A stretch of DNA of 54,398 nt from Planctomycetota bacterium (GCA_024277065.1 JAJRVY010000102.1:1-54398); one strand, 5' to 3'; positions 1-11,089 are shown, counted from the first letter of the stretch. The notes: generated from the letters alone by a model not told the origin. Translations and numbers: made by a program.

Positions 1-372
1 GCGCCGCGTCCGCCATCGGCCGCCGAGCCGCCGGCGACGGACTTCGGGACCGTGCCCGTGAAGCGCCCGCGGGCCGCCCCACCGCCGCCCCCGGCGCCCA
101 CACCGGCGGCGATCCTCGCGAAGGTCGCGCCGCGCTACCCTAGCACGGCGCGTGAGCGCGGCATCGAAGGCGTCGTGACGCTGCGCGTCGTCGTGCTGGC
201 AGACGGCTCGCGCGGCGACATCATCGTCACGGGTTCGTCCGGCTCGGCCCTCCTCGACCGCGCCGCCGTCGCCGCCGTGAAGAGGTGGGAGTTCCGCCCC
301 GCGACCGTCCAGGGCAAGCCCGTACGATCGACCCTCGACCTCCCCCCGATCCGCTTCCGCCTGATCGACTGA
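1..372 (+). CDS. TonB C-terminal domain protein (energy transducer TonB family), 5' truncated by window edge
   Basis: The frame is open from base 1. Pro-rich linker, then PRYPSTARERGIEGVVTLRVVVLADGSRGDIIVTGSSGSALLDRAAVAAVKRWEFRPA, a typical TonB C-terminal signature. Confidence 0.85.
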   Translation, partial: APRPPSAAEPPATDFGTVPVKRPRAAPPPPPAPTPAAILAKVAPRYPSTARERGIEGVVTLRVVVLADGSRGDIIVTGSSGSALLDRAAVAAVKRWEFRPATVQGKPVRSTLDLPPIRFRLID

Positions 373-1485
373 TCAACCGTCCTCGGGCTCTTCGAGGCCC
401 GGACCGATGCCACGGACGGCGAACTCGGGGACGGCGCCCTCGACGGTGCGGGGCTTGCCGCCGGCGTCGCGGAAGCGGCGCTCGGCGCGGCGCCGCAGGT
501 TGCCGAGGCCCCCGAGGACCGCCTCGCGCCAGGTCCCGTCGCCGTCGGGCACACCTCGGATGTCGAAGCCGTAGACGCGAGTCTGCAGCATCGCCACCCA
601 CGTGCCGTCCGAGGCGCGGATCGGCACCGAGACGTCCTGGCCGGCGAGCCAGTAGACATCCTCCGACGGCGAGAACATGTCGGTCACGAGGTGCCCCTCG
701 TCGTTCAGCGACGTGCGGATGCGAACGTCGCAATCGACCGTGCCGTAAGGGAACGGGACGTCGCTGCGGAACACCATCCGCACGATGGTGCATGCGCCCC
801 ACCCCTCATCGGGCGTGCGCACGTAGCCGCCCCGCACGGCATGGATCAGCTCGTAGTTGGCGTTGACGTTGCCCGTGTAGGTGGCAAAGTCGTTCTCCGC
901 GTCCTTGATCGCCTCGAGGTCGGCGTAGATCAGCGTCGCGGCCTGGTATACGTCCGTCGTGCCGCCCACCTCGCTCCAGAACGGGTCGCCGGACGCGGAA
1001 CGGTCGAAGGGCTCGGCGAGCAGCAGTCCGTCGTCGTCCTCGTACTCCTCGGAGTCCCACGCGTCGCCGTAGAGGCGGTCGTCGTTCACGAGCGCCGGCA
1101 GATACCCAGCGACGCGCTGCCACACCGACGGGCGCCGCGCGCGCAGGATGCGGAGCATGCGGCCGCGGCGCGCCGGATCGCCCTTGGCCTGGCGCAGTCC
1201 CCGCACGAGATCGCCGAAGGTGTGGCTCCAGGCCAGGTCGCGCTCACCGCGCTGCAGGGGGAACTCCATGGCGGCGAGTTCGCGCATCTCGCGCGCCAGG
1301 TCCACGCGCAGCGGCGGCTCGCGGGCGGACTCCGAGACGCGCAGCACAGGGAGCCGCCACTCGTCGTGGAACAGCGTCCGCGCCGCGTCGCGGCGCACGA
1401 TGCGCGGCACGAGCAGATCCTCCGCTGCGATGAGCGGAGCAGCCACGGCGGCGGTCAGGGCCAACAGAAAGACGGGGCGGCGCAT
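373..1485 (-). CDS. Secreted hypothetical protein
   Basis: 370-aa ORF with an N-terminal signal peptide (MRRPVFLLALTAAVAAPLIAA). Family not recognised. Confidence 0.6.
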   Translation of the reverse strand: MRRPVFLLALTAAVAAPLIAAEDLLVPRIVRRDAARTLFHDEWRLPVLRVSESAREPPLRVDLAREMRELAAMEFPLQRGERDLAWSHTFGDLVRGLRQAKGDPARRGRMLRILRARRPSVWQRVAGYLPALVNDDRLYGDAWDSEEYEDDDGLLLAEPFDRSASGDPFWSEVGGTTDVYQAATLIYADLEAIKDAENDFATYTGNVNANYELIHAVRGGYVRTPDEGWGACTIVRMVFRSDVPFPYGTVDCDVRIRTSLNDEGHLVTDMFSPSEDVYWLAGQDVSVPIRASDGTWVAMLQTRVYGFDIRGVPDGDGTWREAVLGGLGNLRRRAERRFRDAGGKPRTVEGAVPEFAVRGIGPGLEEPEDG

Positions 1486-1554
1486 GGAACGTGAGTCCCA
1501 CGATACGCGCCGCCCCGCTCGTTTTCCCGTAGCAGTCGAGTTCGGGCCGCCCTG

Positions 1555-2922
1555 CTACATGATGCCGCAGGAGAGCACGGCGTCGGCGACCTTCGCGAAG
1601 CCGCCGACGTTGGCGCCCTTCACGTAGTTCACGTAGCCGTTGCCGTCGTGGCCGTACTGCACGCACTGCGCGTGGATCTTCTTCATGATGTCGTGCAGCC
1701 GGGCATCGACCTCCTCGCGCGTCCACATGAGGCGCTGGGCGTTCTGGGTCTGCTCGAGACCCGAGACGGCGACGCCACCGGCGTTCGCTGCCTTGCCCGG
1801 CCCGTAGAGGACCTTCGAGTTGAGGAAGATGTGGATGCCGTCGAGGTTGGTCGGCATGTTCGCGCCCTCGGCGACGGCGATGATACCGTTGTCCACGAGG
1901 AGCTTCGCCTCGTCACCGACGATTTCGTTCTGCGTGGCGCACGGGAAGGCGAGATCGGCCTTGACACCCCAGGGCTTCTGGCCCTCGACGTACGAGGCGC
2001 CGGAGAACTTCTCGGCCATCTCGGTGAGGCGCCCGCGACGGACCTCCTTGAGGTCCTTCAGGTACTCGAGGTGCTCCTCGGTGAACCCGTCCGGGATGTG
2101 CAGAAAACCGTCGTACTCCGAGACGGTGACGACCTTCGAGCCGAGGTGCAGGAGCTTCTCGACGCAGTAGATCGCGACGTTGCCCGAGCCCGAGACGAGG
2201 GCCGTCTTTCCGGCCGCGCTGTCGCCGCGCTCCTTGAGCATCTCCTCGACGAAGTAGACCGTGCCGTAGCCGGTGGCCTCGGTGCGGATGGGGCTGCCGC
2301 CGAACGACAGGCCCTTGCCGGTCATCACACCGGCCCAGCGCTCGGTGATGCGCTTGTACTGGCCGAAGAGGTAGCTGACCTCGCGGCCACCGACGCCGAT
2401 GTCACCGGCCGGGACGTCCACGTCCTCGCCGATGTAGGGGTAGAGCGCCGTCATGAACGACTGGCAGAAGCGCATGACCTCGCGGTCGCTCTTGCCCTTG
2501 GGGTCGAAGTTCGAGCCGCCCTTGCCGCCGCCCATCGGGAGCGTCGTGAGCGCGTTCTTGAACACCTGCTCGAAGGCCAGGAACTTCAGCGTGCCGAGCG
2601 TGACGCTCGGGTGGAAGCGCAGACCGCCCTTGTAGGGTCCGATCGCGTTGCTCATCTGCACGCGCCAGCCGCGGTTGACGTGGACGCCGCCCTTGTCGTC
2701 CTCCCACGCGACACGGAAGGTGTACGAGCGGTCGGGCTCGGTGAGCCGCTCGAGGAGCGCGTTCTCCTGATACCTGGGGTTCTCGAGGATGAACGGCATG
2801 AGCCAGTCCACCACCTCGGAGACCGCCTGGTGGAATTCGGGCTGGCCCGGGTTGCGAGCCCGCACGCCCTCCATGAATTCCGCAGTCGCCCGCTGTGCTT
2901 GACGTTCCAACGTGTCCGACAC
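1555..2922 (-). CDS. gdhA: NADP-specific glutamate dehydrogenase
   Basis: 455 aa. Contains PYKGGLRFHPSVTLGTLKFLAFEQVFKNALTTLPMGGGKGGSNFDPKGKSD and EGANMPTN, GDH signatures. Confidence 0.97.
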   Translation of the reverse strand: MSDTLERQAQRATAEFMEGVRARNPGQPEFHQAVSEVVDWLMPFILENPRYQENALLERLTEPDRSYTFRVAWEDDKGGVHVNRGWRVQMSNAIGPYKGGLRFHPSVTLGTLKFLAFEQVFKNALTTLPMGGGKGGSNFDPKGKSDREVMRFCQSFMTALYPYIGEDVDVPAGDIGVGGREVSYLFGQYKRITERWAGVMTGKGLSFGGSPIRTEATGYGTVYFVEEMLKERGDSAAGKTALVSGSGNVAIYCVEKLLHLGSKVVTVSEYDGFLHIPDGFTEEHLEYLKDLKEVRRGRLTEMAEKFSGASYVEGQKPWGVKADLAFPCATQNEIVGDEAKLLVDNGIIAVAEGANMPTNLDGIHIFLNSKVLYGPGKAANAGGVAVSGLEQTQNAQRLMWTREEVDARLHDIMKKIHAQCVQYGHDGNGYVNYVKGANVGGFAKVADAVLSCGIM

Positions 2923-3183
2923 GAGCCCCTCCTTGGTCAGGGGTCAGGGGGTGAATGAAGCGCGTGATCCTAGTCTCATGGGATCGCACGCCCGTGAACG
3001 CATCGAGGGTCAGCTTCATCCCGTCATCTCGGCCCCGGCGGAGAGCGCCGCGACCTCCGCCGGAGCGACCGGAGCGCCGACCCAGGCCCGACATGATGCC
3101 CGAACCCGTCGCAGACCGCGTGTGAGCGGAATCACGATTGCGAGGACAGTTGCGTGCGTCTCTCCCGCGTGCCGTGATCGTGA

Positions 3184-3399
3184 ACGAGAACACGTCTCGC
3201 GATTCGCGCCACCAGTGTCGGCGCGGCGGTCCACTACGCTGGGTGCTCACATTGGGCGCTCGACGCGACGGAGCGCAACTCGTCGGTGCGCGAGGACGAC
3301 TTCGCCGACACGATCGTGATCTTGTGCGACGGCGAGCCGAACTGCGGACCGATCGCCGCCGTGGAAGACGTGCTCGACGAGGTGCACCGCAAGCGCTGA
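3184..3399 (+). pseudogene. Decayed von Willebrand factor A domain remnant
   Basis: Frame reads ...ERNSSVREDDFADTIVILCDGEPNCGPIAAVEDVLDEVHRKR*, resembling the DTIVILSDGxPN core of vWA proteins. It is truncated on both sides with no clear start. Confidence 0.35.
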
Positions 3400-3432
3400 G
3401 AAGGTGTGGCTCGGGGCGGCCCGGCCGGGGCG

Positions 3433-4425
3433 CTACCCGAACGCGCTCACGCGCTGGATCGTCCAGTACACGGCTACGGCGCCGATCCCGTAGGCGGGCA
3501 CCCACGCCGCCCAGCGCGGCGTGACGCCGACACACCGGCGGGCCAGGGCGAGCACAGCGAGGACGGCCCCGACGAAGAGCAGTTGGCCGGCCTCGACCCC
3601 GACGTTGAAGAGGAAGAGCGCCACGGGGATGGCGTGTCCAGGGAGCCCCACCTCGCGCAGGGCGCTCGCGAACCCCAGGCCGTGGAGCAGACCGAAGACG
3701 AGCGCCACGATCCACGGCGAGCGTGCGGTCACGCCTTCCTGCCCGCGCAGGCCATGCACGATCTCGGCGGCGACGAAGACGATACTGAGCGCGATCACGG
3801 CCTCGACCGGGGCCGGCGGGACGCGCAGCCAACCGAGCGTGGCGGCCGCGAGCGTGATGCTGTGCGCCACGGTGAACGCCGTGATCGTGAAGAAGAGACG
3901 GCGGCGGCCCTTCACGAGCATGAGCAGCGCGAGTACGAACAGCAGGTGGTCGATCCCCCCGAGGATGTGCTCGACGCCGAGCGCGAAGTACGTTCCGGCG
4001 AGGGACCAGAGGCTCGGCTCCGACGCGAGGACGAAGCTCGGGTGCGTCGGCTCGACGCGGCTCACGAACGACGTACCGCTGCTCTGCTCGACACGCACGA
4101 GCACGTCGGTCATCGTCCCGCCGAGGCCGTCGAAGTGAATCGTCTCGCCCGTCAGTCCTCCCGCGCGGCGCACGCTCCAGCGATCGACGAACGCGCCGCG
4201 CGCGAAGACGCCGCGGTGCTCGCTGGTGTCCTCGGTCCCCGCCGGAAATCGCAGGTGGATGCCGAGGCGCATGCTCTCGCCCGCCGCCGGCACCTTCCAC
4301 AGGACGTCGTACGTCTCGGGGCCGGTCTGCGTCAGCTCGAGATAGCCCGGCCGCACCTCGTGCGCGAGCGCCGTGCCGCTCAGGCAGAGCAGGGCGAGGA
4401 GGCACGCCGCCCACCAGCGCGTCAC
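3433..4425 (-). CDS. HupE/UreJ-family membrane protein
   Basis: 330 aa: signal peptide, luminal domain, then YFALGVEHILGGIDHLLFVLALLMLV...FTVAHSITLAAATLG...EIVHGLRG, the HupE/UreJ_2 motif. Confidence 0.88.
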   Translation of the reverse strand: MTRWWAACLLALLCLSGTALAHEVRPGYLELTQTGPETYDVLWKVPAAGESMRLGIHLRFPAGTEDTSEHRGVFARGAFVDRWSVRRAGGLTGETIHFDGLGGTMTDVLVRVEQSSGTSFVSRVEPTHPSFVLASEPSLWSLAGTYFALGVEHILGGIDHLLFVLALLMLVKGRRRLFFTITAFTVAHSITLAAATLGWLRVPPAPVEAVIALSIVFVAAEIVHGLRGQEGVTARSPWIVALVFGLLHGLGFASALREVGLPGHAIPVALFLFNVGVEAGQLLFVGAVLAVLALARRCVGVTPRWAAWVPAYGIGAVAVYWTIQRVSAFG

Positions 4426-5324
4426 GGCTTCCGCGCCCCGTCCGTCCCCGCCGTCCCGCCCGGGTCGCCGCTTCCGTCAGACGTACCCTGCGGCCACTCG
4501 ACGACGACGCGGTAGCGCGCCACCAGACCGTCGTAGAAGCGCTTCGAGGCCTCGTCGCGTTGCGCCGACGCCCAATCCCGCTCGACCTCCGCGCGCACGT
4601 CGTCGAGGGGCGGAAGCGCCCCCGGATCGCGCGCATCGACGCGCACGATGTGTAGGCCGAAGGCCGACTTCACGGGCCCGCTCCACTCGCCGATCGGCAA
4701 CTCCGCGACGCTCTCGAGGAACGGCGCTCCGAACGTAGCGATCACGTCCTGCGCGCTCGCGTCCCGATACGCGTGCTCGAGCAGCGACGGATCGCCGAGT
4801 TCGCGGGGGTCCGCCTCGTCGCCGAGCGCCCGCACGTCCGCGAGGACGGCGCGCGCGTCTGCCGCGGGATCGTCACCGTGCAGTTCCGGGTTCACGTAGA
4901 GCTGACGGAAGCGGAACCGTGCCGGCCGCGTGTAGCGATCGGCGTGCTCCGCCAGCCACGCCTCGAGCTGCGGCTCGGTGGGCGCCGCCTGCTCGATGAT
5001 GTCGTCCACGGCGAACTCCATCTTCTGGCGCACGCGACGCCGAATGATGGTGTCGTCCACATCGACACCGAGCGCCTTGCCCTCACGGTAGAGCGCCTCC
5101 TCGAGGACGAAGTCGTCCACGAGAGTGCGCAGCTCGGGCGCCGACGGCGGCCGCTGCCACGTCTTGGCGAAGAGGGCCGCCAGATTCTCGATACGGCCCC
5201 GGGAGACGACGATCTCGTCGCCACCCGCGGGGGCCGTGCGCCGCCCCATCAGGGCGTCCAGCGCGAAGAGGGCCGCCCCGAGGAGTACGAAGTGGAGCAA
5301 TGGCTCCCGGATGAAATGTCTCAC
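4422..5324 (-). CDS. PpiC-type (parvulin-like) peptidylprolyl isomerase
   Basis: GTG start ([25 protein letters not shown]), TM segment, SurA/PpiC-like body ending ...[32 protein letters not shown]. Overlaps the preceding gene by GTGA. Confidence 0.85.
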   Translation of the reverse strand: MRHFIREPLLHFVLLGAALFALDALMGRRTAPAGGDEIVVSRGRIENLAALFAKTWQRPPSAPELRTLVDDFVLEEALYREGKALGVDVDDTIIRRRVRQKMEFAVDDIIEQAAPTEPQLEAWLAEHADRYTRPARFRFRQLYVNPELHGDDPAADARAVLADVRALGDEADPRELGDPSLLEHAYRDASAQDVIATFGAPFLESVAELPIGEWSGPVKSAFGLHIVRVDARDPGALPPLDDVRAEVERDWASAQRDEASKRFYDGLVARYRVVVEWPQGTSDGSGDPGGTAGTDGARKP

Positions 5325-7246
5325 TTCGCCGGCGTGAACCAGATCGGTGAGGTGTACGCCAGCTCCTGCAGGACGGTCGTGGCGCCCTCGGGGATCTCGA
5401 CGCCGAAGCGGTAGGCGTCGTAGACGACCCACCGCGGTGTCGGGATCTCGATCACACGCGCGTAGTAGAATGCACGCTCTGCGGGGTCGAACTCCGGGTC
5501 GGTCCAGACCGTCGCGAGCTCCGACGCACCAATCGTGTTCGTCCAACTCGCGCGCTCGATGTCCACCGTGTTGCCGACCTGCGTGGCGCAGTTCCCGTCC
5601 GTGATCTCGCGGCCGGCCGACACCGACACGTCGTAGACGCGCTCGTGGGTCCGGCCCTCGCCATCGAGCCAGCCCTTGATGATCTGGATGCGATCGAGGT
5701 TCGCCCCCTCGGGGTCGCGCAGGGCGTAGACCATGAAGCTCGGCGCCCCGTCGCCGTCGTGGGCGCGCAGGTCTCCGCCCATCGGAACACCCTTGGCGTA
5801 GCCGACGAAGGCCGGCTGACGACTGCTGAGGTCGGCGGCCACGAAGTCCCAACCGCCGAACAGGCGCACCGTCATGCGCGGACCGGTCGTGGCGTAGACC
5901 TCCTTGCGGGCCATCGCATCGAAGATCGACTCACGCGTGTTCTCCTTCGCCCACACCGCCGCGAGCCCGGAGGCCGACTGCTGCCACGAGTAGAGGACGC
6001 CCTGATCCGTCTTCATGAACGGATGGCTCATGCGCTCGGGCGAGGGCTCGTAGCCGGAGTGCTTGCCGAAGAAGTTGTCCTCTCCGGCGGTGGCGAGCGA
6101 CGTGTGCGAGTCGGTCGAACCGACCATGCCGAACTTGTAGGGATTGGTGCCGAGCCGTTCCTCGAGGGCCAGTCCGTTCTTGAGGGCCTCACGGGCGTAC
6201 TCACCGGCGAGCATGGCGTCCGTCTTCGCGACGGACAGGTCAAGGTTGCCGACGTCCCATGCCTCGAAGTCGGCGAACCCGTCGTCGGGAGAGAGCTTGG
6301 GGTGCGTCTCGCTGTCGCCCTTGATCTGCGTGACCTCGTAGAGCGGCTCCCATTTCGCGCGCTGCTCGACGTAGCGCTTGTCGAGCTTGCGTCCCGAGTA
6401 CTGGGCGTCGATCGGGAACATGATCCCGTTGGACAGGTTGCCGTTGTGCGCGAGCGCCAGGACCGAACCGCCGGTCTTCTCCTCGTACGACGCCATCCAG
6501 TCGTACAGATCGAGGGGGTCGGGGCTGCCGACCGGCGCCTGCGTCGTGTACGGCACGATGCGCTTGGCCTGCACCGGGCCGTCGCGGAAGATGACGTTGC
6601 GGTGCATGTTGGCCCCCTTGACGAGGGAGGTCCACTCGAAGCCCAGCAACGCCGTGAAGCGGCCCGGCTCGTTGTACTTCTCGGCGGCATCGACGGCCCG
6701 CTGCCAGATGCTCTTGTACTTGTTCGAACCCGGCGAGTAGTGGCCGAACATCTCCGGATCCATCTTCGCCTGAGAGAAGGTGGTGATCAGGTCGAGCGCC
6801 GCCTTGACGCCGGCCTGCCCGCCCTCGCGCATTCCCGCGAACCAGCGGCGCCCCTGCTCGGACCTCATGATCTCCGGAGCGCCGGCCATGACGTCCTGGA
6901 CCATGCCGAGTCCGTCGGAGTGATCGGAGACGAGGATCCAATCGAGGGGCCGCGTCAGCTTCACGGGCTGACCGGTGGACGAGACGACATCCTCGCCGCG
7001 GGCGAACCGATGCGCCTCCTCGGGGCCGAGCCGGTTGCCGAAGAGGCCCGCGTCCATCGACAGCGCCGTGTGCACATGGCTGTCGCCCCACAGCGGACGT
7101 GTGGGGAACGCGCGCGCCGCGTACGGGGAATACACCTTGCCGGGGTAGGCACCCGGTTCGGGCGTCTCGGACGCGCTGTCCTGGGCGGCTGCGATGCTCG
7201 ACAGTGCCAGAACTGCGAGGGACGCGGTCGCAAGGGCGATCTTCAT
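5321..7246 (-). CDS. DUF3604 domain-containing protein (PHP-like, secreted)
   Basis: Signal peptide [22 protein letters not shown], then [38 protein letters not shown]..., hallmark DUF3604 sequence. Confidence 0.9.
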   Translation of the reverse strand: MKIALATASLAVLALSSIAAAQDSASETPEPGAYPGKVYSPYAARAFPTRPLWGDSHVHTALSMDAGLFGNRLGPEEAHRFARGEDVVSSTGQPVKLTRPLDWILVSDHSDGLGMVQDVMAGAPEIMRSEQGRRWFAGMREGGQAGVKAALDLITTFSQAKMDPEMFGHYSPGSNKYKSIWQRAVDAAEKYNEPGRFTALLGFEWTSLVKGANMHRNVIFRDGPVQAKRIVPYTTQAPVGSPDPLDLYDWMASYEEKTGGSVLALAHNGNLSNGIMFPIDAQYSGRKLDKRYVEQRAKWEPLYEVTQIKGDSETHPKLSPDDGFADFEAWDVGNLDLSVAKTDAMLAGEYAREALKNGLALEERLGTNPYKFGMVGSTDSHTSLATAGEDNFFGKHSGYEPSPERMSHPFMKTDQGVLYSWQQSASGLAAVWAKENTRESIFDAMARKEVYATTGPRMTVRLFGGWDFVAADLSSRQPAFVGYAKGVPMGGDLRAHDGDGAPSFMVYALRDPEGANLDRIQIIKGWLDGEGRTHERVYDVSVSAGREITDGNCATQVGNTVDIERASWTNTIGASELATVWTDPEFDPAERAFYYARVIEIPTPRWVVYDAYRFGVEIPEGATTVLQELAYTSPIWFTPAK

Positions 7247-7550
7247 GGGCAAACACTCCTCTCTCGATGGATGGGGTCGTGCGCGGCGGTCACGCCGCCG
7301 CGTCCGGAGCGGCCGCTGCCGCTGACGCGCACCAGCACACTCCGACACACGACGATCTCACGGTAGCACGGGAGCACGGGGTGGCCGGCGCGGGGATTCG
7401 GGGCAGATTCGGGGCAGTCCGGGCCATGGAGCGGGGCATGGCAACCATGAACGCGGAGACGGTCGCAACGGCCTCCTCGGGCGGAAGCCGTCCGCGGCGG
7501 CCGCGCCGCCGGAGCGGCCCGGGAGCGGTCGTCGCGGCGGCCGCGAAGCG

Positions 7551-10500
7551 TCAGCGCCCGCAGACGCAGTACGCCTGGTCGGCGCCGCCGAGGACGGAAT
7601 CGAGGGGCGGGCCCTGCGGCAGCTCACGGCGCTCGGGCAGGATCTGGGCCATGACGCGCGCGTCGTAGAGGCGGCCGTTCGCGACGACGTAGGTGATCCG
7701 CTCGGACGCCGAGACGTCCTCCAGCACGGCGTCGTCCACCACGATCAGATCCGCGAGGTACCCGGCCCTGACGGCGCCCAGTTCGCGCTCCAGGCAGAGA
7801 GCGCGCGCGCCCTCGTACGTCGCGCAGCGCAGTGCCTCGTGGGGCGTCATGCCGCCCTGCACGAGCATCCAGATCTCCCAGTGCGCGGCGAGTCCCTGGA
7901 GTTGGCCGTGGGCGCCGATCTGCACGTGGCCGCCGCGGCGCTCGACGTCCGCGCACGTGCGCGCGAGACGGAAGTGATTGTAGTCCTCGTCGTCGGTCGC
8001 CAGCACGCGGCGGCGGGCGGCGGGATCGATCACGCTGCGCGGCACGAAGCGCGCCAGGCGCTCGTTCTGCCAGACCTTCGTCTTGGCGTACCACCAGTTC
8101 TCCCCCATCAGGCCGCCGTAGCCGACGACGAGCGTAGGCGTGTAGCCGGTACCGCTCTCCGCGAACAGCCGTAACTCCGGTTCATAGAGCGGCGCGACGG
8201 GGATCGCGTGCTCGATGGTCGTGTGGCCGTCGAGCAGATGCGTCATGTTGTAGTGCAGTGTCGAGCCGCCCTCGGGCACGACGAGGATGCCGAGTTCGCC
8301 CGCCGCCGCCATCACCTGCTGGCGCTGCTCGCGCCGCGGCTGGTTGTAGGACTTCACCGAGCGCGGGCCCCAGGCGATGGTGCGCGCGATCTCCTGACGC
8401 GCGTCGTCGAGCGAGTTGATGACCGCCTTCGCGTCGCCCTCCGCGCCGTAGAGGATCGTGCCCGTCGAGAGCAGCCGGGGACCGAGCCGCAGGCCGGCGC
8501 CCACCATCTCGGACTCGGTGTAGATGCCCTGCGTGTCGTTGCTGGGGTCGTGCGTGGTCGTCACACCGAACGCGAGTTGCGCGACGAGCTTCCAGTTCTG
8601 CTGCGGCAGGACGCCGCCGGACGGTGAGCCCGAGTGCGCGTGCACGTCCACGAAGCCGGGCATCACGACGCGGCTGCGGCAGTCGATGTCCACGGCGCCG
8701 TCCGGAATCGCCACCTCGCCTTCCTTGCCGACCGCCTCGATGCGACGCCCGCGCACGATGACGACACCGTCCTCGATGACGGTGAGGTCGTCCATGGGCA
8801 GCACGGTCCCGTGGCGCAGTGCGAACAGCGTCTGCGGCGCGTCCGCGGGCACGGAGAACCCCACGCGCTGCGCCGTCGCGCCGACGCCGCGCGGCGCGTC
8901 CTCGCCCTGCACGGGCGCCGCCGCCATCACGTCCGCGACGGTCGCGGCGAACAGCTCCGGACCGAGGCTCCAGCGCACGACGGACGAGTCCGCCGACCAC
9001 GACAGGTACGTGCCACCGGGGTACGACAGACGTCGCACGGGACCGCCCTTCGCGTCCGGCCCCAGCTCCAGTGCACGCGGCTGCGGCGGCAGCGGCGCGA
9101 CATACGTCTGCCACAGCTCCTCGAACGCGATCCAGCGGCCGTCGGGCGACACCGCGAAGTCCCGCGCGTGCTCGGATGTCGCAAGAACGCGGCGGTCCGA
9201 GCCGATGCGATCGATGCCGACGAGCGCGTTCTTCTCGCCCTCGCGCGAGAGCAGCAGGATGCGGCGCCCGTCCGCCGAGAAGCGCGGCTTGCGGCCCTCG
9301 CGCCTCAGGAATCGCGGCTGCGCCCCGTCCTTGACCTTGATGCGGTAGATACCCGGCTCTGCCGCCCACTGCCCGCCGCGGAAGCCGTCGCCGGCGCCGC
9401 GGTGGTAGACCACCTCGGCGCCGTCCGCGGAGAGGTCCGCCGACAGGTAGTGCCCGGGGATCGCGACCACGGTGCGCCCGGCCCCACCGTCGATGCCGAT
9501 CGTCTTGACGCGGCCCCCGGCGGCGTCGCTCCAGGTGACGTAGACGACCGTCCGGCCGTCGCGGGACAGGCGCGGCGCGAACTCCAGTTCGGGGGCGTCC
9601 GTAAGGCGCACGGGCGCCCCGGCCCCGCTCCTGCGGTAGAGATGTCCGAGCGCGGAGAAGACGACGGTACCGTCCGGCGCCACGCTCGGCCAGCGCACCA
9701 CGTTCACGTCGAACGTGTCGCCGGCGATCGAGTGCGGTGTGCGGCGCAGCGGCAGCAGGCGCTGCCGCACGGCGGCCCGGAAGGGGATGGGCGTGGCCGC
9801 GCCACTCGCGACATCGACGCGAACCAGCCCGCCCTGCGCCCAGATGACGATCGACGCGCCGTCCGGCGTCCAGTCGAATCCCGGATACGGACCGAAGATG
9901 GCCCACGTCTCCTGCTGGTCGTGGGAGAGGCCGTCCCAGACGTCGCGGATCTCCCCCGACGCCAGGTCGAGCACCGCCAGCACGCTGCGATTGCGCTCAC
10001 GGCGCACGAACGCGAGCGACGCGCCGTCGGGCGAGGGCTCGGGGCGTACGGCGCCGCCGGGCCGCCGGATCAGATCGCGGATCTCGCCGCTCTCCATGTC
10101 CAGCCGGCGGATGACGTAGATCGTTCCGTGCGGGTCCTTGTTGTACTGGAACGTCTTGCCGCCCGACATGTCCTCGGACCAGTAGAGATACCGGCCGTCG
10201 GGCGAGATCGCGGGCTCGCCGACGTCCTGCTGGTCGTTCTTGCGCTCGGTAAGGCGCAGGCCCTCGCCGGCGGTCGACTCGCCGTCGGCCGGCAGCCGGT
10301 ACATCCACATCTCGCCCGCGCCGAGACTGCGGCGCGACGTGAAGTGCTTCTTCGCGACGACGTAGTCGCCGGACGGATGCCAGACCGCATTATTGAGGAG
10401 CCGCAAGCTCTCGGTCGTCAGCGCACGGCGCCGCGCGCCGTCCGCGTCCATGACCCAGACGTTGTCACCACCACCGCGGTCGCTCGTGAACGAGATCGCC

Positions 10501-10856
10501 GTGCCGTCCGGGCTGTAGCGCGGCTGCACGTCGTAGGCGAGTCCGCCCGAGAGCAACGTCGCCTCGCCTCCGGCGATCGGCACGGTCCAGATGTCACCGA
10601 GCAGGTCGAAGACGAGCTGCGTGCCGTCCGGATGCACATCGACGCTCATCCACGTCGCCTCGGTGGCGTCGAGCGCGAACTCTCGATACGGCCCGCCGGG
10701 GTCATCGACGTTCCAGTCGGGCGCCGCGGGGCGGCCGGCGCCGTCGCCGGCGTCGTCCCGGGAGCCGTCCGCGGACGGCTCCCCGCCTCGGGCGCTCCCG
10801 GCCGGGAGCGTGAGGAGTGCGGCGAGTGCAAGAAGAGAGGCTGCGCGAATGCTCAT
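7551..10856 (-). CDS. Amidohydrolase with N-terminal TolB/WD40-like (PD40) propeller repeats
   Basis: 1101 aa with signal peptide, repeated xxSPDGxxI..DRGGxxNxW units, and a C-terminal amidohydrolase (VVMPGFVDVHAHSG...RAGYLADLIVVD). Confidence 0.9.
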   Translation of the reverse strand: MSIRAASLLALAALLTLPAGSARGGEPSADGSRDDAGDGAGRPAAPDWNVDDPGGPYREFALDATEATWMSVDVHPDGTQLVFDLLGDIWTVPIAGGEATLLSGGLAYDVQPRYSPDGTAISFTSDRGGGDNVWVMDADGARRRALTTESLRLLNNAVWHPSGDYVVAKKHFTSRRSLGAGEMWMYRLPADGESTAGEGLRLTERKNDQQDVGEPAISPDGRYLYWSEDMSGGKTFQYNKDPHGTIYVIRRLDMESGEIRDLIRRPGGAVRPEPSPDGASLAFVRRERNRSVLAVLDLASGEIRDVWDGLSHDQQETWAIFGPYPGFDWTPDGASIVIWAQGGLVRVDVASGAATPIPFRAAVRQRLLPLRRTPHSIAGDTFDVNVVRWPSVAPDGTVVFSALGHLYRRSGAGAPVRLTDAPELEFAPRLSRDGRTVVYVTWSDAAGGRVKTIGIDGGAGRTVVAIPGHYLSADLSADGAEVVYHRGAGDGFRGGQWAAEPGIYRIKVKDGAQPRFLRREGRKPRFSADGRRILLLSREGEKNALVGIDRIGSDRRVLATSEHARDFAVSPDGRWIAFEELWQTYVAPLPPQPRALELGPDAKGGPVRRLSYPGGTYLSWSADSSVVRWSLGPELFAATVADVMAAAPVQGEDAPRGVGATAQRVGFSVPADAPQTLFALRHGTVLPMDDLTVIEDGVVIVRGRRIEAVGKEGEVAIPDGAVDIDCRSRVVMPGFVDVHAHSGSPSGGVLPQQNWKLVAQLAFGVTTTHDPSNDTQGIYTESEMVGAGLRLGPRLLSTGTILYGAEGDAKAVINSLDDARQEIARTIAWGPRSVKSYNQPRREQRQQVMAAAGELGILVVPEGGSTLHYNMTHLLDGHTTIEHAIPVAPLYEPELRLFAESGTGYTPTLVVGYGGLMGENWWYAKTKVWQNERLARFVPRSVIDPAARRRVLATDDEDYNHFRLARTCADVERRGGHVQIGAHGQLQGLAAHWEIWMLVQGGMTPHEALRCATYEGARALCLERELGAVRAGYLADLIVVDDAVLEDVSASERITYVVANGRLYDARVMAQILPERRELPQGPPLDSVLGGADQAYCVCGR

Positions 10857-10897
10857 CCACGCAGCCTACCCAATTCGATCGAACAGGTCGCCGGAGG

Positions 10898-11089
10898 TTA
10901 CTTCTCCTCGAGCGCCTTCGTCGCGTCGTCCGCCGCGTCGTTCGCGGCGTCGCCCGCATCGTCGGCCTGATCGGCCGCGTGGTCCATGGCGTCGTCCAGC
11001 TTGTCGCCGGTGCTCTTCTCACCGCAACCGGTGAGTGCGAACAGTCCTGCTACGGCGAACAGCGCCGCGAATGTCATTCCCTTGCGCAT
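10898..11089 (-). CDS. Small predicted lipoprotein
   Basis: MRKGMTFAALFAVAGLFALTGCGEKSTGDKLDDAMDHAADQADDAGDAANDAADDATKALEEK: lipobox LTGC plus Ala/Asp-rich helix. Confidence 0.75.
   Translation of the reverse strand: MRKGMTFAALFAVAGLFALTGCGEKSTGDKLDDAMDHAADQADDAGDAANDAADDATKALEEK

Noticed and set aside
2402-4636. 744-aa minus-strand ORF
   Set aside because: Arg/Pro/Ala-rich shadow ORF overlapping gdhA and HupE in other frames; a GC-bias artefact.
8634-10970. 778-aa plus-strand ORF antisense to the amidohydrolase
   Set aside because: No domain signal. It mirrors the codon bias of the convincing minus-strand gene.
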